The notes beneath the pieces are model-generated. The model was not told the origin of the DNA. It saw only the letters and a list, made by a program, of their open reading frames with translations, and searched no databases. This document shows positions 7,739 through 13,305 of a stretch of 13,305 bases of DNA, one piece after another. This DNA is from Treponema sp. (GTDB lineage Bacteria > Spirochaetota > Spirochaetia > Treponematales > Breznakiellaceae). The DNA is taken from positions 1 to 13,305 of the forward strand of contig JAITQR010000131.1 in NCBI GenBank assembly GCA_031288815.1, written 5' to 3'. Every line of letters begins with the position of its first letter. Positions within the stretch are counted from its first letter, which is position 1. Position numbers and translations under genes: made by a program.

Positions 7739-9022
7739 ATGAAAAAGGGATTGTCGTTCCTGGTAGTTCTGCTGGTATGCGGGACTATGATCTTTGCCAC
7801 CGGGGCGGGGCAAAAAGCCGGCGGCGCCCAGGGTGACACTGTTTCGCTTTTGTGGACACGAAACACCATCATAGATGGGCATGAGCTTATCATGGCAGAG
7901 ATTGAAAAACGTTTCGGCATAAAAACCGAGGTAGAGATCCGGGTAGGCGGCGCCGAGGGTGAAACCATTGTCAAAACCAGGCTTGCCGCCGGGGACATGG
8001 CGGATTTCTTCATCTTCAATACCGGTTCCAAGGTTAACGACATTAACCCCGACAGGAACTGCGTGGATCTTACCGGTGACTATGGGTCGAAGGTAGCCCC
8101 CCTCTACAAATCTTCCGCGTCCTCCAACGGGAAGATGTACTCAGTCCCGGTGGAATACACGGCCCAGGGAGGCGTCATCTTTTACAACAAAAAGATATAC
8201 CAGCGCCTGGGGCTCCAGATCCCCAAGACATGGAAGGAGTTTTTGGACAACTGCGACAAGATCCAGGCCTCGGGGATTCCCGCCCTCCTGGGTACCTTTA
8301 AAGATACCTGGACATCCCAATTGATATTCCTCTCCGAGGAATACTATATCAAATCCGCCATGCCCGACTGGCCCCAGCAGTATACCGCCAACAAATCCAA
8401 TTACTCCAATAATCCGGCGGCACTGCGGAGCTTTGAGAAACTGGCGGAGACGGCCAAGTATCTTAACCGGGATTATCTGGCTACCAATCTCTCCCAGGGA
8501 CTTGAGATGCTGGCCAACGGGGAAGTAGCCCAGTTTTCCATGCAGTCCCACAGGATACAGTACATTGATACAAATATCCCCGACAAAATCAACGACATAG
8601 GAATATTCGCCCAGCCCGGGGATGATCCCAACAATATAGGCGTTACGGTCTGGATGCCCAGCGGCCTTTACATTTACAAGAACAGCTCTAAAATAGACGC
8701 GGTAAAAAAATGGCTGGATTTCCTCCTTACCCAGGAAGCCTTTAATTTGTATACTTCCAAAGTAAAACCCGGCGGCCCTTCTGTGGTAAACGGCCTCAAG
8801 CTGCCCTCCGATGCCATCCCGGGGATTCTGGATATGCAGCAATATTTTGACGCAAACAAATATCAGCCGGCCCTGGAATTCGAGTCCCCGGTCAAGGGGC
8901 CGAACCTGGAACAGCTTTGCATTGAGGTTGTTACCGGCCGCATGACCCCCAGGCAGGCGGCGGTAGCCTACGATCAGGACGTACAGAAGCAGGCGGTACT
9001 CTTAAACCTGCCCGGCTGGTAG
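7739..9022 (+). CDS. CUT1-family carbohydrate ABC transporter, extracellular solute-binding protein
   Basis: A 427-residue family 1 solute-binding protein that captures a sugar or oligosaccharide in the periplasm and delivers it to the two permeases encoded downstream. A hydrophobic signal sequence covers residues 4-20, and mature sequence probably starts near the Gly/Ala-rich TGAGQKAGGAQ (21-31). Cys14 lies inside the hydrophobic core without a proper lipobox, so a soluble or atypically anchored protein is more likely than a standard lipoprotein. Family signs include GKMYSVPVEY (131-140), GVIFYNKKIYQRLGL (145-159), IPKTWKEFLD (161-170) and the late WLDFLLTQEAFNLY (325-338). Start ATG 7739 is chosen over an in-frame ATG at 7625 because AGGAGG lies 6 nt before it and the signal peptide begins there. 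The exact sugar cannot be told from sequence alone. Confidence 0.93.
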   Translation: MKKGLSFLVVLLVCGTMIFATGAGQKAGGAQGDTVSLLWTRNTIIDGHELIMAEIEKRFGIKTEVEIRVGGAEGETIVKTRLAAGDMADFFIFNTGSKVNDINPDRNCVDLTGDYGSKVAPLYKSSASSNGKMYSVPVEYTAQGGVIFYNKKIYQRLGLQIPKTWKEFLDNCDKIQASGIPALLGTFKDTWTSQLIFLSEEYYIKSAMPDWPQQYTANKSNYSNNPAALRSFEKLAETAKYLNRDYLATNLSQGLEMLANGEVAQFSMQSHRIQYIDTNIPDKINDIGIFAQPGDDPNNIGVTVWMPSGLYIYKNSSKIDAVKKWLDFLLTQEAFNLYTSKVKPGGPSVVNGLKLPSDAIPGILDMQQYFDANKYQPALEFESPVKGPNLEQLCIEVVTGRMTPRQAAVAYDQDVQKQAVLLNLPGW

Positions 9023-9045
9023 AATAGTTTTTTGAACAGTGAACC

Positions 9046-9071
9046 GGGACGCCGGAATCCGCCGGCGTCCC
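9046..9071 (+). repeat. Intercistronic stem-loop between binding protein and permease genes
   Basis: A perfect 10-bp stem (GGGACGCCGG / CCGGCGTCCC) with a 6-nt loop AATCCG lies in the 83-bp gap after the binding-protein stop codon. No T-run follows, so it is not a standard terminator. Such stems after binding-protein genes (for example the malE-malF REP region) protect the upstream mRNA from 3' exonucleases and give more binding protein than permease. That role is inferred from position. Confidence 0.7.
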
Positions 9072-9095
9072 CCTGTTACACTGAAAGGCAAAGGG

Positions 9096-9100
9096 GGAGG
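9096..9100 (+). promoter_or_regulatory. Strong ribosome-binding site that fixes a TTG start
   Basis: GGAGG within a longer purine run AAAGGGGGAGG sits 5 nt before TTG 9106. The first in-frame ATG (9127) lies 26 nt from this site, too far for normal initiation, so the TTG is favoured. Confidence 0.8.
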
Positions 9101-9105
9101 CGGAT

Positions 9106-9963
9106 TTGAAAAAGAAGATTTACAATATGTGGTTTATCGCCCCGCTTCTTATTATCTTCGTTGTTTTATTTATTGTGCCCACGATAATATCTTTCTTCTT
9201 TAGCCTGACCATTTGGAATCTCAGTGAATTCCGCTTTGTGGGATTCTATAATTTTGTAACTTTTTTTTCCGAGTATTCCCTCAATATCGGGATTAAGAAC
9301 ACCCTCATCTATTCCACCATGACCAGCGGGTTAAAGGTGGTGCTGGCCCTGGGCCTGGCGGTGCTTCTTACGTCCCCGATTAAAACCAAGCATCTTGTAA
9401 GGTCCATAGTTTACTTTCCCAACCTGGTAAGCACGGTGGCGGTCGGCATTACCTTTAGTTCCCTGATGCACCCCACCAGGGGGCTTTTCAACACATTCCT
9501 GGAAAAGATAGGGATAGAAGGCCCCAACTGGCTGGGGAACCCCGATCTGGCGCTTTTTTCCGTCATCGCCACCGATGTATGGAAGGGCCTGTCGGTAGCC
9601 ACCATTATTTATATCGCCGGCCTCCAGGCCATCCCCGAAACCTACTACGAGGCCGCTTCTATCGACGGGGCCAGCGGGGGGCAGCGTTTCAGGTTCATCA
9701 CCCTGCCCCTGGTGCGTTCTTCCATGAACTCGGTTATCATCCTTTCGTTTATCGGGGGAATTCGTTCCTTTGAATTGATCTGGACCATGACCGGGGGAGG
9801 GCCGGGCTTTGCCACCGATACCCTGGCCTCGATCATCTATAAACAGTACGCGTCAGGCTTTTTCGGTCTTTCCACCGCGGGGAACGTGATCATGTTCTTT
9901 TTAATAGTGATTCTGGTGTTTCCCCTGTACCGGTTTATTATTTCCAGGGAGGTGGATCTGTGA
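9106..9963 (+). CDS. CUT1 sugar ABC transporter permease 1 (MalF/UgpA-like)
   Basis: A 285-residue inner-membrane permease, one half of the translocation pore. Hydrophobic segments are seen at about 9-33, 69-90, 104-121, 148-172, 208-228 and 259-279, the usual six. The EAA loop that docks with the ATPase is clear: EAASIDGASGGQRF (182-195) leading into ITLPLV (198-203). It starts with TTG. The short N-terminus lacks the extra TM segments of enterobacterial MalF, which is normal for MsmF/UgpA-type proteins. Its TGA overlaps the GTG of the next gene by 4 bp (GTGA), so translation of the two permeases is coupled. No ATP-binding subunit is encoded in the cluster, so it must use a shared ATPase from elsewhere. 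Confidence 0.95.
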   Translation: MKKKIYNMWFIAPLLIIFVVLFIVPTIISFFFSLTIWNLSEFRFVGFYNFVTFFSEYSLNIGIKNTLIYSTMTSGLKVVLALGLAVLLTSPIKTKHLVRSIVYFPNLVSTVAVGITFSSLMHPTRGLFNTFLEKIGIEGPNWLGNPDLALFSVIATDVWKGLSVATIIYIAGLQAIPETYYEAASIDGASGGQRFRFITLPLVRSSMNSVIILSFIGGIRSFELIWTMTGGGPGFATDTLASIIYKQYASGFFGLSTAGNVIMFFLIVILVFPLYRFIISREVDL

Positions 9964-10814
9964 AACCGGCAAAGCTAAAACCCCAAAAAAAGAAACATCC
10001 CCTGCTTTGGCTTGATATTGTTACCCTGGTCTGCGCGGTAGGGGTATTCGTAACCCCCTTTTATTTTATGATCCTTACCTCCCTTAAAAACAGCAGGGAA
10101 GCGGGGCTCTTTAATCTTTCCTGGCCGCAGGATTATCTTCATTTTGAAAACTTTTCCCGGGTGATTAGTACCGGACGCTATATGATAGTACGGGCCTTTT
10201 TTAACAGCGTTCAGATAACCGCCGGTTCGGTGGCGCTTCTTGTGGTGGTATGTTCCCTGGGGGGGTATATTCTCCAGCGGCTTTCCAACAAATTTCTGTC
10301 GGGGGTCAACCTTATGATCCTTACGGGGCTCATGCTGCCCCCGGCCATACTGCCCACCATCTGGGTATTGAACTTTATCGGCGTCTACGGAACCCTCTTC
10401 GGCATGATCCTGGTGGAGACGGCCCTGCACATCCCTTTCTGCACCATGCTGTACCGGGGCTTTGCCGCCGCCCTGCCCAGGGAGATGGAGGAGGCGGCTT
10501 ACGTGGACGGCTGCGGTTCCTGGTATATGTTTCTCACGATAATCTTTCCCCTCATGCTTCCGGTTACCGCCACGATTACGGTGATCCAGTCGGTAAGCAT
10601 CTTTAACGATTTTGTGAATCCCCTTTACTTTCTGCCCGGTTCCCGGAATCCCACGGTTCAGTTGACCCTTTACAATTTTATGGGGCAGTATGACAGTTCC
10701 TGGAATCTGATCTTCGCGGATGTGATCCTCATTACCATTCCGCCCCTTATCCTGTTTATATTCTTCAACAAAAAGATCGTTTCGGGCATTACCGCGGGGG
10801 CCATTAAAGGGTAG
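9960..10814 (+). CDS. CUT1 sugar ABC transporter permease 2 (MalG/UgpE-like)
   Basis: A 284-residue inner-membrane permease and partner of the preceding one. A basic N-terminus (KPAKLKPQKKK) precedes hydrophobic segments at about 16-41, 85-104, 115-137, 144-165, 193-213 and 249-269. The EAA loop EEAAYVDGCGSWYMF (177-191) followed by IIFPLMLP (194-201) departs from the usual GA..Q..F pattern at several positions (GCGSWYMF) but keeps the key Glu-Ala-Ala, Asp-Gly and terminal Pro. The protein ends at KKIVSGITAGAIKG, the standard tail of this subfamily. Start GTG 9960 has AGGGAGG 7 nt upstream and overlaps the stop of permease 1. It is the last gene of the operon; a hairpin terminator follows 33 bp later. 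Confidence 0.95.
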   Translation: MKPAKLKPQKKKHPLLWLDIVTLVCAVGVFVTPFYFMILTSLKNSREAGLFNLSWPQDYLHFENFSRVISTGRYMIVRAFFNSVQITAGSVALLVVVCSLGGYILQRLSNKFLSGVNLMILTGLMLPPAILPTIWVLNFIGVYGTLFGMILVETALHIPFCTMLYRGFAAALPREMEEAAYVDGCGSWYMFLTIIFPLMLPVTATITVIQSVSIFNDFVNPLYFLPGSRNPTVQLTLYNFMGQYDSSWNLIFADVILITIPPLILFIFFNKKIVSGITAGAIKG

Positions 10815-10847
10815 AACGGGAGTCTTTCTAATATTTTTCAAGTGGCT

Positions 10848-10885
10848 GCTGTTCGGAAACTGAAGCTTCCGAACAGCTCTGTTTT
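10848..10885 (+). terminator. Intrinsic terminator of the sugar-transport operon
   Basis: A perfect 11-bp stem (GCTGTTCGGAA at 10848-10858, TTCCGAACAGC at 10867-10877) with an 8-nt loop is followed by TCTGTTTT. The T-run is short, but the position 33 bp after the permease 2 stop and before a convergent gene supports termination of plus-strand transcripts. Confidence 0.75.
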
Positions 10886-10916
10886 CAAAAGACGCGAAGG
10901 CATGGAGCCGCTTCGC
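10886..10916 (-). terminator. Possible weak terminator of the chemoreceptor gene
   Basis: Read on the minus strand, a 6-bp stem (GCGAAG / CTTCGC, arms at 10911-10916 and 10894-10899) is followed by GTCTTTTG. It lies about 55 bp beyond the chemoreceptor stop. The stem is short and the loop long (11 nt), so this is tentative. Confidence 0.4.
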
Positions 10917-10970
10917 CCGAACCGGGTAAGTCAAGGCAAGGGAAACCACAGGGGTCTTTGGAACCGCCCA

Positions 10971-13160
10971 TTAGGTCTTAAATTTATTGACCTCCCGGAT
11001 TAGCTCATCAATATCGTTTTTGTTCCGGCCGCTGATCTCGTTCACCTTGTTTACCGAGGCGCTGATCTGCTCCGCCCCGGCGGCCATCTCGTTCATGCCG
11101 CTGGTAATTTCATGGGTAATGGATTCCAGAGTCCGGCTGGCGGCGATAACCTCTTTGCTGCCGGTATTCATCTCTTGGGAACTCCCCTTCACTTCGCCGG
11201 TTATTTTGTTCAGCCGGCCCACCGCCTCAAGAATCTGCTTGCTCCCCTGAGCCTGTTCTTCCATGGCGTCCCGGATCTTTTTCTCCTGATCCGATACGGT
11301 CTTAACCTCCGTGTCAATGGTTTCAAATTTATCCAGCACCTCGCCGGTGGAATGGGTGATCCTATCGATGGAGTCCTTGATCTTTTTTAATACCCCGCTG
11401 ATGGTCTTGGACTGTACCCCGGAACTTTCCGCCAGTTTCCGTATCTCGTCGGCCACCACGGCAAAGCCTTTGCCCGCCTCCCCCGCGTGGGCCGCCTCAA
11501 TCGCCGCGTTCATGGACAAGAGGTTCGTCTGGCTGGCGATGTTTTCCATCACCGCGTTGATCTCCAATAACCCCTCGGATTCCCGGGCGATTCCCTGAAT
11601 ATCCGCCGCCACTTCTTCCAGCCCCGCCCGGCCCACGCCGGATGACTCCGCCAGGTTCCGGACATTATCGGTGTTCTTGACCAGGGTATTGGTAACGGAC
11701 TGGATATTGGCGAGCATCTCCTCTATGGCCGATGAGGATTGGGTTACGCTTACGGATTGCTTTTCGATCTCTTCGTTCAGGCTGTTGATGTGAAGGCTGA
11801 TTTTCTCCATGGCGCCGCCCGTTTCCTCAACCCCGGTACTCTGCTTCCCCACTTGGGCCTTCATGCTTCGGATATTGACGATAATCTCGTTAATCGCCGC
11901 GGCGGTGGCGCTCATGTTGTCGGCAAGTTCCGTCCCGGTTTGGGAGAGGGACTGGGCCTTTTCCCGGATCATGAGGATTAGGTTCCGGACTTTATCCAGG
12001 GTAGTGTTGAAGGAGCGGGTCATATCCCCAATCTCGTCTTTGCCGGTGGCCTCCAGCCGTCTGGTAAGGTCCCCTTCCCCGATATCGTTTAAGACCAGCG
12101 CCATCCTATTCAGGGGCTCGCTGATGGCCCGGGCCAGGAAAAAGGCCCCCGCCGAAATAAGAAGGAGCATCAGGATAGCGATAATGACGCCGGCGAGAAG
12201 CATCCGGTAAACAGGCTCGGTGACAGCATCGTTGGGGATACCCAGCATCAGCGCCCAGGGGGTAGGGGTGTTTCCCACGACAATCGGTACGCTGATAAAA
12301 AGCATTTTTTCCTCTAACTGGGGAACATAATTGGTAAAGGAAAAGCGCTCTCCCCGTTGTACGGCTTTCCGCAAATCGTTTAGGTAGGGACCGGCGATGT
12401 CCCCCTCCGTTTCCATCATGGATTCCCCTATCCGGCTTGGGTCAAAGTGACCGCTCACGAAACCCCCGTTGCTGTACACCATGGCGATGGTCCCCTCGTA
12501 GGGTTTTATCCGTTCCACCTGCCGCTGAACGGCGCTTATCTCAATATCGATGCCTATGGAACCCACAAAACGGCCCTGTTTTTTGATCGGTATGCCCAGG
12601 GTGGTCATCAGTACCCTGTGGCCGTCAATGTCATATTCATAGGGTTCTATCAGGGTCTCGTCTCCGGTTTGTTTCGGGATGAGGTAATAGTCCCCCTCCC
12701 CGGGAACATCATAGCCCACCAGGGCTTGCAGGGAAACGCTCCCTTTTGAGCGGAACCAGTAAGGGATAAAGCGCCCGGTGTGGTCCGTTCCCGGGGTATT
12801 GACAAATTCCGCGTCCAGCCCGTCCAGGGCATTGGGCTCCCAACCGCACGCGGCGGCGATAATTTCAGGGTTCTTCTCTACCATGGTCCGGGTTATCATG
12901 GAAAAGAATTTCCGCCGATCCGTCTGGTCTATCTCTTCATAGTTCGACATAATCTGGCCGACCGACCGGGCCGCGTCCAGGTAGAGTTCCAGCCACGCCT
13001 TAACCGCCAGGGCGTTTTCTTCGGCAAGGTTCGTAACTTCACTGTTAATAAGACCGCGTATCTCCTTCTGGGCGAGGTTTAGAATAGTTCCCGTCAGGGC
13101 CCCGGCTCCGATAAGGTTCAGAATCATAATCATAATAACAAGTTTTTTGCCTAGTTTCAC
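10971..13160 (-). CDS. Methyl-accepting chemotaxis protein with dCache sensor
   Basis: A 729-residue transmembrane chemoreceptor. Order: TM1 (about 5-27), a periplasmic double-Cache sensor (about 28-315), TM2 (about 320-343), HAMP (about 344-396), then the coiled-coil signalling domain to the end. The sensor carries GRFIPYW (129-135), GDYYLIPKQTG (156-166) and VLMTTLGIPI (183-192), common in one dCache_1 group; I do not see the YxxxxRxWY amino-acid-binding pattern, so the ligand is unknown. The hairpin tip that binds CheA/CheW is intact at about 539-581 (ENIASQTNLLSMNAAIEAA, GKGFAVVADEIR). The C-terminus ends in NKFKT without a CheR-docking pentapeptide. GTG 13160 is preferred to GTG 13181: GAGAGG lies 6 nt before it and it gives the typical opening MKLGKKL. 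It is convergent with the sugar operon. Confidence 0.95.
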   Translation of the reverse strand: MKLGKKLVIMIMILNLIGAGALTGTILNLAQKEIRGLINSEVTNLAEENALAVKAWLELYLDAARSVGQIMSNYEEIDQTDRRKFFSMITRTMVEKNPEIIAAACGWEPNALDGLDAEFVNTPGTDHTGRFIPYWFRSKGSVSLQALVGYDVPGEGDYYLIPKQTGDETLIEPYEYDIDGHRVLMTTLGIPIKKQGRFVGSIGIDIEISAVQRQVERIKPYEGTIAMVYSNGGFVSGHFDPSRIGESMMETEGDIAGPYLNDLRKAVQRGERFSFTNYVPQLEEKMLFISVPIVVGNTPTPWALMLGIPNDAVTEPVYRMLLAGVIIAILMLLLISAGAFFLARAISEPLNRMALVLNDIGEGDLTRRLEATGKDEIGDMTRSFNTTLDKVRNLILMIREKAQSLSQTGTELADNMSATAAAINEIIVNIRSMKAQVGKQSTGVEETGGAMEKISLHINSLNEEIEKQSVSVTQSSSAIEEMLANIQSVTNTLVKNTDNVRNLAESSGVGRAGLEEVAADIQGIARESEGLLEINAVMENIASQTNLLSMNAAIEAAHAGEAGKGFAVVADEIRKLAESSGVQSKTISGVLKKIKDSIDRITHSTGEVLDKFETIDTEVKTVSDQEKKIRDAMEEQAQGSKQILEAVGRLNKITGEVKGSSQEMNTGSKEVIAASRTLESITHEITSGMNEMAAGAEQISASVNKVNEISGRNKNDIDELIREVNKFKT

Positions 13161-13166
13161 ACAAAT

Positions 13167-13172
13167 CCTCTC
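13167..13172 (-). promoter_or_regulatory. Ribosome-binding site deciding the chemoreceptor start
   Basis: On the minus strand GAGAGG sits 6 nt before GTG 13160. The longer alternative at GTG 13181 would place this site inside the coding region and has no comparable site of its own. Confidence 0.75.
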
Positions 13173-13203
13173 AATAAACACAAGAAATCACCGGAAATCA
13201 TAG

Positions 13204-13227
13204 TTGTTTTCCGAATGTTGAAAACAA
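13204..13227. repeat. Inverted repeat in the chemoreceptor 5' leader
   Basis: A perfect 8-bp inverted repeat (TTGTTTTC / GAAAACAA) with an 8-nt spacer lies between the predicted promoter and the ribosome site. It may be an operator or an mRNA leader hairpin; nothing in the sequence decides between them. Confidence 0.45.
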
Positions 13228-13259
13228 AATCACTGAAGGCTTCTGTTTTCTGAAAATCG

Positions 13260-13287
13260 ATTCTACTTATTTTTTTTATCTTGTCAA
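13260..13287 (-). promoter_or_regulatory. Sigma-70-type promoter of the chemoreceptor gene
   Basis: On the minus strand a perfect -35 TTGACA (13282-13287) is separated by 16 bp, largely A-rich, from TAGAAT (13260-13265), which matches the -10 consensus at 4 of 6 bases (5 if purine replacement is tolerated). Transcription would begin near 13253, giving a leader of about 90 nt. No flagellar sigma-28-like box is obvious. Confidence 0.65.
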
Positions 13288-13305
13288 CAGGGCTGATCTT
13301 TCACA

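Noticed and set aside
7752..7782. Lipoprotein signal (Cys14) in the solute-binding protein
   Set aside because: The residues before the Cys (LLV) do not fit even a relaxed spirochaetal lipobox, and hydrophobic sequence continues after it; cleavage nearer residue 22 seems more likely.
9975..10949. Minus-strand open frame of 324 codons opposite permease 2
   Set aside because: It is a shadow: permease 2 has intact TM segments and an EAA loop, while the antisense product is highly basic with no domain.

Overview
The window carries eight protein-coding genes and no RNA genes, mobile elements or CRISPR arrays that I can see. The gene style suggests a moderately GC-rich spirochaete of the Treponema type, as found in termite guts. 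The pointers are a YesM/YesN-like two-component pair beside a CUT1 sugar ABC transporter that lacks its own ATPase, and a long dCache chemoreceptor with a short N-terminus. The genus is inferred from gene content and has not been searched.

Layout. Positions 1-1505 (minus) hold a RecQ DNA helicase that runs off the left edge. It is preceded, 41 bp upstream on the same strand, by a large polytopic membrane protein with a central spermidine-synthase/SAM-methyltransferase-like domain (1547-4069, minus). Next, still on minus, come an AraC-type response regulator (4160-5764) and its YesM-type histidine kinase (5757-7589), which overlap by 8 bp. A 149-bp divergent intergenic region follows. On the plus strand lies a CUT1 carbohydrate uptake operon: extracellular binding protein (7739-9022), permease 1 (TTG start, 9106-9963) and permease 2 (GTG start, 9960-10814). 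A terminator hairpin follows it. The convergent minus-strand gene 10971-13160 encodes a methyl-accepting chemotaxis protein, with a recognisable sigma-70-type promoter in the last 50 bases of the window.

How the genes work together. The likely story is that the kinase senses an extracellular cue, possibly a carbohydrate or the loaded binding protein. It then phosphorylates the response regulator, which activates the divergent transporter operon. The stem-loop between the binding-protein gene and the permease genes probably raises binding-protein mRNA relative to permease mRNA. The ATPase must come from elsewhere in the genome (an MsmK/UgpC-like shared subunit). The chemoreceptor may allow taxis toward a related or unrelated ligand; only adjacency links it to the transporter. 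RecQ and the membrane protein look like a separate transcription unit.

No clearly new biological system is present. The oddest items are a GC-rich, hairpin-laden, twice-repeated Gly/Arg/Pro insert inside the response regulator (4781-4969) and the membrane-embedded spermidine-synthase-like protein with a degraded SAM-binding loop.
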